The notes beneath the pieces were generated by a model. It made no database searches, was not told where the DNA came from, and worked only from the letters and a program-made list of their open reading frames with translations. From NCBI GenBank assembly GCA_947492105.1, contig CANLMN010000006.1, forward strand, positions 117,804 through 181,803: a stretch of DNA of 64,000 bases, written 5' to 3'. The DNA is from an uncultured Aquimarina sp. (GTDB lineage Bacteria; Bacteroidota; Bacteroidia; Flavobacteriales; Flavobacteriaceae). Positions 46,109 through 57,296 of this stretch are shown here, in pieces. A program made the translations under genes and the position numbers. Every line of letters starts with the position of its first letter. Positions within the stretch are counted from its first letter, which is position 1.

Positions 46109-48943
46109 ATGACTACAGAAAAAGAAGAAAACATACAAGTACAAGGAGCTCGTGTACACAATCTTAAAAACATTGATGTAACGATCCCTAGAGAAAAACT
46201 CGTCGTAATTACTGGATTATCTGGTTCAGGAAAATCCTCATTAGCATTTGACACGATCTATGCTGAAGGACAACGTCGCTATATCGAAACATTTTCTGCC
46301 TACGCCAGACAATTTCTGGGAGGTTTAGAGCGACCCGATGTAGATAAAATTGATGGACTTTCTCCTGTTATTGCTATAGAGCAAAAAACCACTAGCAAAA
46401 GTCCAAGAAGTACCGTTGGTACAATCACCGAAATTTATGATTTCTTGCGATTACTTTTTGCTCGTGGCGGCGATGCCTATAGTTATGAAACTGGCCAAAA
46501 AATGGTTAGCTATACCGACGAACAAATCAAAGAGTTAATTCTCAAAGACTTTAAAGGAAAACGAGTAAACATCTTAGCTCCAATAGTACGCTCCAGAAAA
46601 GGTCATTATAGAGAATTATTTGAACAAATTGCCAAACAAGGATTTGTAAAAGTTCGCGCAGACGGAGCGATCAAAGATATCACTAAAGGTATGAAACTTG
46701 ATCGCTACAAAGTACATGATATAGAAATTGTCATAGATCGCCTAAAAATCGATGATGACACTGAAAATGATAAGCGCCTAAGCGAAAGTATCAATACTGC
46801 TATGCATCATGGCGATGATGTACTTATGATTTTGGAGCACGAAACTCAAGAAACACGTTTTTTTAGCCGGAGTTTGATGTGCCCTACTTCTGGAATATCC
46901 TACCCTAACCCAGAACCTAATAATTTTTCGTTTAACTCGCCAAAAGGTGCTTGTCCTAATTGTAATGGTATTGGACGATTACATGTTGTAAATCCTAAGA
47001 AAATTATTCCAGATACTACAAAGTCTATCAAAGCTGGAGGGATAGAACCACACGGCCCACAAAAAAGTAATTGGATATTCAAACAACTTGATTTAATAGC
47101 CAAGCGTTTTGATTTTGAACTCACTGACCCTATAAACACCATCCCAAAAGAAGCCATGGAAATCATTTTGCATGGAGGGAATGAAAAATTCACAATAGAA
47201 AGCAAAAATCTCGGTGTAGCTCGTAGCTACAAAATAGAATTTGAAGGAGTAGCTACTTTTATTCAAAATACATTCAATGCTAACGAATCAACTTCTCTAA
47301 AGCGATGGGCAAAAGATTATATGGATGATATTAATTGTCCTACTTGTGAAGGCTCTAGATTACGAAAAGAATCTTTGTACTTTAAAGTAAATGGCAAGAA
47401 TATTGCCGAATTAGCTTCTATGGATATCATCGAATTGTCCGCATGGTTCCAAGATGTGTCTCATCATATTTCTGAAAAACAACAGAAAATTGCTAGCGAA
47501 GTTATCAAAGAGATCAATACACGATTACAATTTTTAATAGATGTTGGCCTAACGTATCTATCATTAAATAGAAGTAGCAAATCCTTGTCTGGAGGAGAAG
47601 CACAACGAATCCGTTTAGCAACACAGATAGGCTCACAATTAGTAGGGGTTCTTTACATTTTGGATGAACCTAGCATTGGATTACATCAACGTGATAATGA
47701 AAAACTTATCAACTCTTTGGTACAATTACGTGATATAGGTAATTCTATTATCGTCGTAGAGCACGACAAAGATATGATTCTACGTGCGGATCATGTAATT
47801 GATATAGGTCCTAATGCGGGAAAATATGGAGGTGAAATTATTAGCGAAGGTACTCCTGAAGCCCTACTCACACAAGACACCCTTACAGCTGACTATATTA
47901 GCGGCAAAAAAAAACTACCTGTTGCAAAAAAGCGTAGAAAAGGAAATGGTAAAAGTATAGAACTCAAAGGTGCTACAGGTAATAACCTCAAAAATGTTTC
48001 TATCAAAATTCCTTTAGGGAAAATGACCGTCGTTACTGGAGTTTCTGGAAGTGGTAAATCTACATTAATCAACGGGACACTGTATCCTATACTCAATGCT
48101 TACTATTTTAATGGGGTCAAAGAACCAATGCCTTACAAAAGTATCAAAGGCTTAGAGCATGCCGACAAAGTCATAGATATTAATCAATCACCTATTGGCA
48201 GAACGCCTCGTTCTAATCCAGCTACCTATACAGGTGTTTTTTCTGAAATCAGATCTTTATTTGCAAAAACACCAGAGGCTATGATCCGTGGTTACAAACC
48301 AGGTCGTTTTAGTTTCAACGTTGCAGGGGGCCGCTGCGAAACCTGTAAAGGAGGAGGATTACGAGTTATCGAAATGAACTTCTTACCAGACGTTTATGTA
48401 GAGTGCGAAACCTGTCAAGGAAAACGATTCAATAGAGAAACTCTGGAGATACGATACAAAGGAAAATCGATCTCTGATGTCTTGAACATGACTATTCATG
48501 AGGCTTGCGAATTTTTTGATCAAATCCCTAAAATTTTCAGAAAACTAAAAATGATAGATAACGTTGGACTAGGATACATCACTCTAGGACAACAATCTAC
48601 TACATTATCTGGTGGAGAAGCACAACGAATAAAACTCGCATCAGAGCTATCAAAACGCGATACTGGAAACACCTTTTATATCTTGGATGAACCCACAACA
48701 GGTCTACATTTTGAAGATATTCGGGTGTTAATGGAAGTTTTGAATAAACTAGTAGACAAAGGAAATACTGTCTTGATTATAGAGCATAATTTAGATGTAG
48801 TAAAAATGGCTGATTATATTATAGACATTGGTTATGAAGGAGGCAAAAATGGTGGCGAAGTAGTTGTTACCGGAACACCAGAACAAGTCTGTAAACATAC
48901 AAAAAGCCATACGGCTCGATTTTTGAAAAAAGAACTATTTTAG
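46109..48943 (+). CDS. uvrA: Excinuclease ABC subunit A
   Basis: 944 aa from [20 protein letters not shown]. Two ABC ATPase modules: Walker [15 protein letters not shown] near residue 35 and [17 protein letters not shown] in the second half, signature [19 protein letters not shown] and [19 protein letters not shown], and zinc fingers [23 protein letters not shown] and CETCQGKRF. Damage-recognition subunit of nucleotide excision repair. The frame can be extended 55 codons to 45944, but that part lies in a dispersed repeat and upstream of the promoter box, so it was rejected. Confidence 0.97.
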   Translation: MTTEKEENIQVQGARVHNLKNIDVTIPREKLVVITGLSGSGKSSLAFDTIYAEGQRRYIETFSAYARQFLGGLERPDVDKIDGLSPVIAIEQKTTSKSPRSTVGTITEIYDFLRLLFARGGDAYSYETGQKMVSYTDEQIKELILKDFKGKRVNILAPIVRSRKGHYRELFEQIAKQGFVKVRADGAIKDITKGMKLDRYKVHDIEIVIDRLKIDDDTENDKRLSESINTAMHHGDDVLMILEHETQETRFFSRSLMCPTSGISYPNPEPNNFSFNSPKGACPNCNGIGRLHVVNPKKIIPDTTKSIKAGGIEPHGPQKSNWIFKQLDLIAKRFDFELTDPINTIPKEAMEIILHGGNEKFTIESKNLGVARSYKIEFEGVATFIQNTFNANESTSLKRWAKDYMDDINCPTCEGSRLRKESLYFKVNGKNIAELASMDIIELSAWFQDVSHHISEKQQKIASEVIKEINTRLQFLIDVGLTYLSLNRSSKSLSGGEAQRIRLATQIGSQLVGVLYILDEPSIGLHQRDNEKLINSLVQLRDIGNSIIVVEHDKDMILRADHVIDIGPNAGKYGGEIISEGTPEALLTQDTLTADYISGKKKLPVAKKRRKGNGKSIELKGATGNNLKNVSIKIPLGKMTVVTGVSGSGKSTLINGTLYPILNAYYFNGVKEPMPYKSIKGLEHADKVIDINQSPIGRTPRSNPATYTGVFSEIRSLFAKTPEAMIRGYKPGRFSFNVAGGRCETCKGGGLRVIEMNFLPDVYVECETCQGKRFNRETLEIRYKGKSISDVLNMTIHEACEFFDQIPKIFRKLKMIDNVGLGYITLGQQSTTLSGGEAQRIKLASELSKRDTGNTFYILDEPTTGLHFEDIRVLMEVLNKLVDKGNTVLIIEHNLDVVKMADYIIDIGYEGGKNGGEVVVTGTPEQVCKHTKSHTARFLKKELF

Positions 48944-48981
48944 TGACCCTATATGGCGTTTCTAACATAAAATATACGTAA

Positions 48982-49671
48982 ATGAGAAAAGAACAGAACC
49001 ACAAAGGTTGGAATCAAATAAAAACCAATGACTCTTGGGCTATATTCAAAATTATGGGCGAATTTGTCAATGGTTTTGAAAAAATGAGTCGAATAGGTCC
49101 TTGTGTATCTATTTTTGGATCTGCAAGAACCAAAATAGATGACAAATATTACCAACTTACAGTAGATGTCGCAAAAGAAATCGTAGCTCATGGCTATGGT
49201 GTAATTACCGGAGGTGGTCCAGGTATAATGGAAGCTGGTAACAAAGGGGCGCATCTTGCTGGAGGAACATCAGTAGGACTAAACATTGATCTTCCTTTTG
49301 AACAACATGACAATCCGTATATTGATAGCGACAAGAGCTTAGACTTTGATTATTTCTTTGTCCGTAAAGTAATGTTTGTCAAATACTCTCAAGGGTTTGT
49401 AGTAATGCCCGGAGGATTCGGAACCTTGGATGAACTTTTTGAAGCAATCACATTGATCCAAACCAATAAAGTACAAAAATTCCCTATCATCTTAGTCGGA
49501 ACAAGTTTCTGGAGTGGATTATTTGACTGGATTAAAGCAACATTACTTGATACGTTTAGTACTATCAGTCCCGGGGATATTGAACTCTTACATTTGGTAG
49601 ATACCCCAGATGAAGTACTGGCTATATTAGATAAATTCTATGATGAATATAATTTAAGTCCCAACTTCTAG
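48982..49671 (+). CDS. LOG-family (TIGR00730) Rossmann-fold protein
   Basis: 229 aa. Contains VSIFGSARTK, YGVITGGGPGIMEAGNKGAH and the hallmark PGGFGTLDELFEAITLIQTN. LOG enzymes release cytokinin-type bases from their nucleoside monophosphates; bacterial members may act as general nucleotide phosphoribohydrolases. It follows uvrA by 38 bases and may be co-transcribed. Confidence 0.9.
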   Translation: MRKEQNHKGWNQIKTNDSWAIFKIMGEFVNGFEKMSRIGPCVSIFGSARTKIDDKYYQLTVDVAKEIVAHGYGVITGGGPGIMEAGNKGAHLAGGTSVGLNIDLPFEQHDNPYIDSDKSLDFDYFFVRKVMFVKYSQGFVVMPGGFGTLDELFEAITLIQTNKVQKFPIILVGTSFWSGLFDWIKATLLDTFSTISPGDIELLHLVDTPDEVLAILDKFYDEYNLSPNF

Positions 49672-49843
49672 TTCTATTCAAGTACAAGGGCTAAAATCTC
49701 CTCAGTAAACTATCTGATTTTGGCCCAAAACAAAAAGCTAACAAGAAAACACGAATAAATGAATAATCGCAATACTACAAGATTAAAATCCAAAAAACTT
49801 TGAATTTCCACTTCTTAAAAAAGTATTAAAATCAAACACACCC

Positions 49844-52741
49844 TTGAACAAACTATCGCTTTTATATTTCCTGATTTTTATTATCAGTTCCTTTTCACTT
49901 AATGGTCAAAACGCAACTACTATAGATGCCGTATTGAGTGCAGAGACAAAGACACTAACTATAAAACAAACTCTTACTTACACCAATACCTCAAACGACA
50001 TCCTACACGATATTGTTCTTCTAGATTGGGTGAATAGTTTTTCTAAAAAAGACACTCCCCTAGGAGAGCGTTTTGCAGAAGAATACTCTCGAAGATTTCA
50101 TTTTGCCAAAGAAGAAGAACGTGGACATACTACGATCGAGTCTATTAAAAATCATGAGACCTTGCCATTAAAATGGGAACGTTATAATGCTATTGCTGAT
50201 ATTGTCAAAATAAAACTCCCCAAACCATTACTCCCCAAGGAATCTTATACTTTAGACTTAGTCTACTCCATAAAAATCCAGGATAATAAATTCACCCGTT
50301 TTGGCTACGATACCAAAAAAAAATCTTTTGATCTGCGATACTGGTATTTAACTCCAGCATTATATCAAAATGGATGGGCCCTGCAAAGTAATAAGAATCT
50401 AAATGATCTCTCCACTCCACTTTCATCATATAAACTTCGATTAGAAATTCCTCTCACATATTTTGTCCAAACCTCTTTGGACAAGACAACGCACAAAAAA
50501 CTAGAAACAAAAAAAATTCTTGAATTTGAAGGTAAAAATCGTGGATATATTCCAATTTATATTCGCAAAGATGTAGAATCCTTTTATTGTATCAAAAAAG
50601 ACAATCTACAATACATTACAGATATCAAAGATACCGCCACTCACATTGGAATCAAAACAATGACTATTGAACGAATTTTTGATTTTCTGGAAAAATACTT
50701 AGATACCTACCCTTTCGAGAAATTACTTATTTCTAATCAAGACTACCAAATCAACCCAGTATACGGAATCAATCAATTACCTGATATACTGCGGCCTTTT
50801 CCGGATGGTTTTCCATTTGAAATACAACAACTAAAAGTTATTACAGAAAAATATCTAGACAACACTTTATTCATTAATAAACGAAATGATTATTGGATTA
50901 AAGATGCTATCCACACGTATTTACTCCAAGAATACATAAAAATCCACTATCCGGATACCAAAATGATAGGAAAACTAAGTAAGGTCATAGGAATCAAATG
51001 GTTTCATGCCGCAGACTTAGACTACAACGATCAATATTATCTTGGTTACAAAAATATGCTAAGACGTAACATTTATCAGTCACTCAAAACACCTCAAGAT
51101 TCTTTGGTTAAGTTTAACAAAAACATAGGTAACCCTTACAAAGCAGGTGTAGGCTTGCGCTACCTCGAATCTTATCTAGAAGACTCCACTGTACAAACAA
51201 GCATCAAAAGTTTTTACCAACAACAGCAACTACGCCTCACTTCCTCAGAAGATTTCAAAACAATTATCACTTCTAAATCACCCAAAAATATTGATTGGTT
51301 TTTTGACGAATATGTTGCAAAAAATCAAGCCATTGACTTCCGAATAGATAAAGTACGTAAACGCAAAGACTCTCTAGAAATTACCATAGTAAATGATGAG
51401 CACAGTAACAATCCTGTATCACTTACTACCCTCGGCGACAAGAACACGGTAATCTCCAAAGACTGGATAAACCTAACTCAAGGCACCAGTACTGTCACCA
51501 TAGCGAGAGATGGAATAAATAAGCTTGTATTAGATCAAGAACAAATTATTCCCGAAATTAATCAACGGAATAATTACAGAAACTTGAAATCAATATTCAA
51601 CAAACCACTACAATTCCGCCTATTACAGGATGTCGAAGACCCAAGATATAGTCAGACCTTTCTGCTTCCTGAGTTTGAATTCAATAATGTATATGATGGT
51701 TTTACTATTGGTACTACATTATATAATAAGACATTAATAAGGCGTAATTTTAATTATAGTTTGTCGCCACAATATGGATTCTCTTCGAATACAATTATCG
51801 GTGGAGCATCTATTTCTAATACAAATTTTATTAATCAAGACGTTTATAAATCCGTTCGATATGGATTATCTTTTAACACTTCTAGCTACGCACCCAACTT
51901 ATTTTTCAGAAGTTTTACACCTTTTTTGAGGTTCTCATTTAGAGGAAAAGATCTCCGTGACAATAGGCGGCATTTCCTAAGTCTAAGAAGTGTTAATATC
52001 CTAAGAGATCGAGATCCGGACAATCCAGTATCTACACCTGATTATAGTGTATTTAACATTCGTTACGGCTACAGCAACCCAAATCTAATCGATGTATTTG
52101 CATATAATGTTGACTATCAAATCTCCAAAAATTTTGGAAAAATTTCTACTACCTTCAATTACAGAAAATTATTTTTAGATAATCGAGAACTACGATTACG
52201 TTTTTTTGCAGGAACTTTTCTATTCAATAATACACAAAACGACTCCAATCTCAAACAAATTAGCACAGATCCAGAAAAAAAACTGACAGCAGAACAAATT
52301 GAGATTCAGAAAAACTTTTTCAGCTTTGCATTAGATCGTCCAACCGACTACTTATTTAACTATAACTACCTAGGACGTAGTTCTGGTACAGGTCTGGTAA
52401 GTCAACAAATTATTATTGCAGAAGGAGGCTTTAAGTCCAAACTAGACACACCCTTTGCAGATCAATGGATCACAACCATGAATGCTGGTTATAGTATTTG
52501 GAACTGGATTCATGCCTATGGCGATATTGGTTTCATAAAAAGTAAAGGGCGCAATGCCAACTTTGTATATGATTCTGGTATTCGACTAAGTTTAGTAAAT
52601 GATTATTTTGAGCTATTTTTTCCTTTATATTCTAACAAAGGTTGGGAAATTGCACAACCTAACTATTCTAATAATATCCGTTTTATTATTACAATAAGTC
52701 CAAGTACTCTAATTGGCCTATTCAATAGACGATGGTACTAA
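49844..52741 (+). CDS. M1-peptidase-like outer-membrane protein without HExxH
   Basis: 965 aa from a TTG start (MNKLSLLYFLIFIISSFSLN, a signal peptide). The N-terminal 560 residues have the fold pattern of M1 aminopeptidases (DWVNSFSKKDTPLGERFAEE, YWIKDAIHTYLLQEYIKIHY), but the zinc-binding HExxH is absent; the segment before this reads ITEKYLDN, so it is probably catalytically dead. The C-terminal 370 residues alternate in beta-strand fashion (FRLLQDVEDPRYSQTFLLPE, YGFSSNTIIGGASISNTNFI) and end LFNRRWY, suggesting an outer-membrane beta-barrel. Role unknown; a scaffold or surface receptor is possible. Confidence 0.75.
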   Translation: MNKLSLLYFLIFIISSFSLNGQNATTIDAVLSAETKTLTIKQTLTYTNTSNDILHDIVLLDWVNSFSKKDTPLGERFAEEYSRRFHFAKEEERGHTTIESIKNHETLPLKWERYNAIADIVKIKLPKPLLPKESYTLDLVYSIKIQDNKFTRFGYDTKKKSFDLRYWYLTPALYQNGWALQSNKNLNDLSTPLSSYKLRLEIPLTYFVQTSLDKTTHKKLETKKILEFEGKNRGYIPIYIRKDVESFYCIKKDNLQYITDIKDTATHIGIKTMTIERIFDFLEKYLDTYPFEKLLISNQDYQINPVYGINQLPDILRPFPDGFPFEIQQLKVITEKYLDNTLFINKRNDYWIKDAIHTYLLQEYIKIHYPDTKMIGKLSKVIGIKWFHAADLDYNDQYYLGYKNMLRRNIYQSLKTPQDSLVKFNKNIGNPYKAGVGLRYLESYLEDSTVQTSIKSFYQQQQLRLTSSEDFKTIITSKSPKNIDWFFDEYVAKNQAIDFRIDKVRKRKDSLEITIVNDEHSNNPVSLTTLGDKNTVISKDWINLTQGTSTVTIARDGINKLVLDQEQIIPEINQRNNYRNLKSIFNKPLQFRLLQDVEDPRYSQTFLLPEFEFNNVYDGFTIGTTLYNKTLIRRNFNYSLSPQYGFSSNTIIGGASISNTNFINQDVYKSVRYGLSFNTSSYAPNLFFRSFTPFLRFSFRGKDLRDNRRHFLSLRSVNILRDRDPDNPVSTPDYSVFNIRYGYSNPNLIDVFAYNVDYQISKNFGKISTTFNYRKLFLDNRELRLRFFAGTFLFNNTQNDSNLKQISTDPEKKLTAEQIEIQKNFFSFALDRPTDYLFNYNYLGRSSGTGLVSQQIIIAEGGFKSKLDTPFADQWITTMNAGYSIWNWIHAYGDIGFIKSKGRNANFVYDSGIRLSLVNDYFELFFPLYSNKGWEIAQPNYSNNIRFIITISPSTLIGLFNRRWY

Positions 52742-52889
52742 AACCAGCACATTAAATATATTTGTAAAACAATTGATTACTATACCATAAAAATCATCTT
52801 TACTCCTACACTTCAAATTCAGAGAATTCTTGGGCTTTGGGAGTACACCATACCTATGGAGCAATAAAATGATCCAAATCAGCTCAACA

Positions 52890-53049
52890 TACCATTTATC
52901 CTTTGAATTTACGGGGATACAATTTTCTTTTTCGCCTTAGCTTCAGCATAAAAATAATCGTAACTAAGACTGTGCTTGATCTTTCTACTGAAGCTGAAAT
53001 AAAAAAATCTTAATTTTTCTTTCTGGTTAATTCAAACAACAAGTGGTAT
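52890..53049. repeat. Dispersed palindromic repeat, type III copy
   Basis: ACCATTTATCCTTTGAATTT, CTTAGCTTCAGCATAAAAAT, centre TAACTAAGACTGTGCTTGAT, then TACTGAAGCTGAAAT and TTCAAACAACAAGTGGTA. A full-length copy. The flanking pieces of this 610-base gap hold no gene. Confidence 0.8.
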
Positions 53050-53293
53050 TACTCCATTGATATCGCTAATCTTTTTAAGTGATTTTCAAAAAAAACTGAC
53101 GGTCACATCACTAAAACAATTTCTCCCTTTTGTTAAGACCAAAACACTATAATTTTGCATAGAAGAAAATAAAAAAGCTCACAAATTTCAAATACACAAT
53201 CATTAACAAAATCTTAATACAAGAAGAATTGTTTAATGATTTTTTAACAAAAAGCCATTTTCAATAAAAAATAATCAACAGAATAAGCTTTTC

Positions 53294-53301
53294 TATATTT
53301 G
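53294..53301 (+). promoter_or_regulatory. Candidate -7 box of the oxoacid dehydrogenase gene
   Basis: TATATTTG, exact TAnnTTTG match. The longest frame of the gene opens with the TTG inside this box, so the ATG at 53353, 51 bases on, is the better start. Confidence 0.55.
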
Positions 53302-53352
53302 CAAAATTCTTCTTTTTTGAGTAAATTCGCAATATACAAAACCTTTCATATC

Positions 53353-55767
53353 ATGCAATCAAAACCTGTAACGACACCTTCTATATCTTTTGAAGATTTT
53401 AAAAATCAGGTCCTTACAGATTACAAAATTGCTGTTACTAGTAGAGAATGTAGTCTCATGGGTAGACGAGAAGTTCTTACTGGAAAATCTAAATTTGGAA
53501 TTTTTGGTGACGGAAAAGAGTTACCTCAGTTAGCGATGGCTAGAGTTTTCAAAAATGGAGATTTTCGTTCTGGTTATTACCGAGACCAGACTTTCATGAT
53601 GGCCATTGATGAATATTCCATCAAGCAGTTTTTTGCCGGTCTCTATGCACATACGGATGAGAATTACGAACCTCACTCTTCGGGAAGACAAATGGGTGCA
53701 CATTTTGCAACACATAGTCTAAACAAAGACGGTAGTTGGAAAAATCTCACCAAGCAAAAAAACTCTAGTGCCGACATGTCTTCTACTGCTTCGCAAATGC
53801 CCCGTTTGGTAGGATTAGCACAAGCATCAAAGGTATACAGAAACAGTAAAAATATCACTAACAGTGAAAATTTTTCTATTTCAGGAAATGAAGTCGCTTG
53901 GGGTACAATTGGTAATGGCAGTACAAGTGAAGGACTGTTTTGGGAAACACTAAATGCCGGTGGTGTATTACAAGTCCCTATGGTAGTTAGTATCTGGGAT
54001 GACGAGTATGCAATTTCTGTACATAATAGAGATCAAACTACTAAAGAAGACATCTCGGAATTGCTCAAGGGATTTCAACGTGATGAAGACACCACAGGTT
54101 TTGAAATAATTACTGTAAAAGGTTGGGACTACCCTGCACTTATAGAAGCCTATGAAAAGGCAGATCGGTTGGCTCGAAAGCATCATATCCCTTGTATCAT
54201 TCATGTCAAGGAATTAACACAGCCACAAGGACACTCTACCTCTGGCTCTCATGAACGTTATAAATCTGAAGAACGTCTACAGTGGGAAAAAAACTATGAC
54301 TGCAACAAAATATTTCGGGAGTGGATTATTGAGAATAACCTGAGTAATCATGAAGATTTACTTACCCTAGAACGGGCTATAAAAAAAGAAGTTAGAGAAG
54401 GAAAAAACACTGCTTGGAAAACTTTTATCGATGGTGTAATAGCAGAAAAAAACGAAGCTCTCAAATACCTGAAAGCTGTTGAAGCTGTAAGTCCAAATAA
54501 AGTATTCATTCAAAAACTTTCTACAGAATTAGAAAACATCAAGGAACCTTTACGTAAAGAAATTCTTGAGACTTGTAGAAAATCATTGAGGTATCTAACT
54601 CAAGAAGATAGTTCCGAGAAAATAGCATTCCAACAATGGGTAAACACCTATATGGATGCTATTCAACATAAATTTAGTGCGCAATTATACAATGATTATG
54701 ACAATGGGGTTACCAAAGTACCGGTTATTCTTCCTGCATATGCAGACGATGCTCCCCTTGTTGATGGTCGCGTTGTGCTACGTGATAATTTTGATGCGAT
54801 CCTTGCTAGTAAACCTGAGGTATTGATTTTTGGAGAAGATGTAGGCACTATTGGAGATGTAAACCAAGGATTAGAGGGACTACAAAGCAAATACGGCAAC
54901 CTTCGTGTTGCAGATACAGGTATTAGAGAGCCTACCATAATTGGACAAGGCGTTGGTATGGCACTACGTGGTCTACGCCCAATTGCTGAGATCCAATACA
55001 TAGACTATATGCTCTATTGTCTACAAACATTAAGTGATGATTTGGCTTGTTTGCGTTATCGAACTTTTGCTAAGCAAAAAGCACCACTCATTATCAGAAC
55101 ACGAGGGCATCGATTAGAAGGGATTTGGCACTCTGGTTCTCCCATGGGAGGACTACTTCATATCCTACGAGGGATCCACATTCTAGTCCCTCGAAATATG
55201 ACAATAGCAGCTGGTTTCTACAATACATTATTAGCCAGTGATGAGCCTGCACTCTTGGTAGAGTGTCTTAATGGTTATCGATTAAAAGAAAAAATGCCTT
55301 CGAATCTAGGGGAATTTTGCTTGCCTCTAGGTGTTGTAGAAACACTTAAAGAAGGAACCGACATCACCTTGGTATCCTATGGTGCAACACTGCGTTTGGC
55401 ACAAGAAGCTGCTAAAGAATTAATTGCAGTTGGTATTGATGCAGAAGTAATTGACATACAAACCCTCATACCTTTTGACTTACATCATGATATTGCCAAA
55501 AGTGTTGCCAAAACAAACCGTGTACTAATCATTGATGAAGATATGCCAGGAGGAGCTACTGGATACATACTACATAAGCTGATAGATGAACAACAAATAT
55601 TCCAATACTTGGATAGTGCGCCACTGACACTTAGTGCCAAACCGCATCGCCCAGCATTCGGAACTGATGGTGATTATTTCAGCAAACCTTCTATTGAAGA
55701 TATTTTCGAAAAGGTCTATGACATGATGCATGAAGTCAATCCTAAAAAATTCCCTGCCTTGCGCTAA
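53353..55767 (+). CDS. Fused E1 alpha/beta of branched-chain 2-oxoacid dehydrogenase
   Basis: 804 aa from MQSKPVTTPSISFEDFKNQV. The N-terminal half is the alpha subunit, with the thiamine diphosphate motif GNGSTSEGLFWETLNAGGVL and YRNSKNI region; the C-terminal half, from about residue 460, is the transketolase-like beta subunit (FGEDVGTIGDVNQGLEGLQS, GHRLEGIWHSGSPMGGLLHI, LIIDEDMPGGATGYILH). Fused E1 of this kind are common in Bacteroidetes and oxidatively decarboxylate branched-chain 2-oxoacids with E2 and the E3 (lpdA in this window). It stands alone, with no E2 nearby. Confidence 0.93.
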   Translation: MQSKPVTTPSISFEDFKNQVLTDYKIAVTSRECSLMGRREVLTGKSKFGIFGDGKELPQLAMARVFKNGDFRSGYYRDQTFMMAIDEYSIKQFFAGLYAHTDENYEPHSSGRQMGAHFATHSLNKDGSWKNLTKQKNSSADMSSTASQMPRLVGLAQASKVYRNSKNITNSENFSISGNEVAWGTIGNGSTSEGLFWETLNAGGVLQVPMVVSIWDDEYAISVHNRDQTTKEDISELLKGFQRDEDTTGFEIITVKGWDYPALIEAYEKADRLARKHHIPCIIHVKELTQPQGHSTSGSHERYKSEERLQWEKNYDCNKIFREWIIENNLSNHEDLLTLERAIKKEVREGKNTAWKTFIDGVIAEKNEALKYLKAVEAVSPNKVFIQKLSTELENIKEPLRKEILETCRKSLRYLTQEDSSEKIAFQQWVNTYMDAIQHKFSAQLYNDYDNGVTKVPVILPAYADDAPLVDGRVVLRDNFDAILASKPEVLIFGEDVGTIGDVNQGLEGLQSKYGNLRVADTGIREPTIIGQGVGMALRGLRPIAEIQYIDYMLYCLQTLSDDLACLRYRTFAKQKAPLIIRTRGHRLEGIWHSGSPMGGLLHILRGIHILVPRNMTIAAGFYNTLLASDEPALLVECLNGYRLKEKMPSNLGEFCLPLGVVETLKEGTDITLVSYGATLRLAQEAAKELIAVGIDAEVIDIQTLIPFDLHHDIAKSVAKTNRVLIIDEDMPGGATGYILHKLIDEQQIFQYLDSAPLTLSAKPHRPAFGTDGDYFSKPSIEDIFEKVYDMMHEVNPKKFPALR

Positions 55768-55892
55768 GACAACAATACTCTAAATATATCATTGTAAGTT
55801 GTTTAAAGACGAGATTACACGACACGATACTTTTGGACATGTTATTTTTGTTATACGGACATTTTTTTCTAAAAACTGTTCAACTAAACTAA

Positions 55893-56052
55893 TACCATTT
55901 ATCCTGCGATTTTACTGGGATAAAATTTTCTTTTTTCGCCTCAGTTTCAGCATGAAAACAAACCGTAACTAAGGCTATACCTGATGTTTCCGCTGAAGCT
56001 GAAACAAAAAACCTTAACCTTTCATTCTGGTACATTCAAACAACAAATGATA
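55893..56052. repeat. Dispersed palindromic repeat, type III copy
   Basis: TACCATTTATCCTGCGATTT, CCTCAGTTTCAGCATGAAAA, centre GTAACTAAGGCTATACCTG, CGCTGAAGCTGAAAC and ATTCAAACAACAAATGATA. It has diverged at the end relative to 14.4 kb. Confidence 0.78.
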
Positions 56053-56140
56053 CAACTACTCTATTTCCTTTTTGCGGTAGTGTTAGATTTTTGTAAATTA
56101 ATCCAAAAATATAAATGTGCAGGTAAATTGATTGTAGATT

Positions 56141-56220
56141 ATGCCATTTAAAGAATAATTACAAACTAATAATTAGCTTCTTTTTCTATTATTTTGATCT
56201 ACACTACATTTTAACTGGTA
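56141..56220 (+). repeat. Type I repeat that has lost its core hairpin
   Basis: ATGCCATTTAAAGAATAATT and AATTAGCTTCTTTTTCTATT join directly to ATTTTGATCTACACTACATT and TTAACTGGTA; the central AGCCACGGCTATG section is missing. An internal deletion derivative. Confidence 0.75.
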
Positions 56221-56291
56221 GTAGACGTACTAACCTTACTCCGATTCATATATCTGGGATTGTGCGCAATGTCAAAAACTTATGATAACAA

Positions 56292-57128
56292 ATGAAAGAT
56301 AAAATCATAAATTGGAATCTTGACCCAACAATTTACTGGATAACTGAAACTTTCCCTTTAAAATACTATGGTTTGTTTTTTGTAACTGGAATTCTTTTAG
56401 CACATTACGTCGCAAAACGCATTTATGACAAAGAAAATATTCCAATAGAAAATTTGGAAAAGCTATTTATTTACATTGTTGCAGGAATAGTTTTGGGTGC
56501 AAGACTCGGACATTGTTTATTTTATGAGCCTTCTTATTATTTTCAGAATCCTCTTGAAATTTTATTGCCCATTAAAAAAATTGGAGATTCATATCAATTT
56601 ATTGGATTTCAAGGATTAGCAAGTCATGGAGGAGGGCTTGGAACTTTAATTGCGATCGGAATTTACTGCAAAAAGTACAAAACAAACTATTTATGGGTTT
56701 TGGACAAAATTGCAATTGTTACACCAATAGTGGCAGTTTTTATCAGATTAGGAAATTTTATGAATTCTGAAATTTATGGAAAACCAACAAATGGAAATTG
56801 GGGGATTATTTTTCAAAGAGATGATGTGATCCCAAGACACCCTACCCAGCTCTATGAAGCATTTGCATATCTCTTAATATTCGGAGTTTTAATGTTTATC
56901 TATAAAAAAATAGCGAAAGAAAAATCTAACGGATTGATTTTTGGTTTTCTTTTAGTTTTGGTGTTTTTGGCAAGATTTATAATTGAATTTTTTAAAGAGA
57001 ACCAAGTTGGATTCGAAGATGAAATGATTATAAATATGGGACAAACTTTAAGTGTTCCTTTTATAGCTATAGGACTGATCTTAATATGTACTAGGAAAAG
57101 AATAGTGTACAGTAATGTGTATAAGTAG
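56292..57128 (+). CDS. lgt: Prolipoprotein diacylglyceryl transferase
   Basis: 278 aa, about seven membrane helices. Hallmarks include YYGLFFVTGILLAHYVAKRI, GARLGHCLFYEP, GFQGLASHGGGLGTLIAI, the Lgt signature RLGNFMNSEIYGKPTNGNWG and the conserved PRHPTQLYEAFAYLL. It adds diacylglycerol to the lipobox Cys of prolipoproteins, such as the SusD and PKD lipoproteins here. Alone in its gap between repeats; it may be a second genomic copy, which cannot be judged from the window. Confidence 0.95.
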   Translation: MKDKIINWNLDPTIYWITETFPLKYYGLFFVTGILLAHYVAKRIYDKENIPIENLEKLFIYIVAGIVLGARLGHCLFYEPSYYFQNPLEILLPIKKIGDSYQFIGFQGLASHGGGLGTLIAIGIYCKKYKTNYLWVLDKIAIVTPIVAVFIRLGNFMNSEIYGKPTNGNWGIIFQRDDVIPRHPTQLYEAFAYLLIFGVLMFIYKKIAKEKSNGLIFGFLLVLVFLARFIIEFFKENQVGFEDEMIINMGQTLSVPFIAIGLILICTRKRIVYSNVYK

Positions 57129-57296
57129 CGGATAATTCTACCCTATTCAAACAATTCATACACGTGAATGCACTATAAATCATACGTAAGCTTGCTTATA
57201 AAATGCAAAAAGAAAATTGAGTGTCCACACTCTTGCTTTTCTAAAAGGTACTGTATTCGCGATCCTCAGAGAGTTGTTTTAGTTTTTTTGACTCAA

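Noticed and set aside
47893-48096. Minus-strand frames inside uvrA, clpC, susC and thrA
   Set aside because: All lie wholly opposite well-recognised genes and show no family features.
53299-53352. 18-codon extension of the oxoacid dehydrogenase E1
   Set aside because: The TTG start lies inside the likely -7 box of the promoter, so it cannot be in the transcript.
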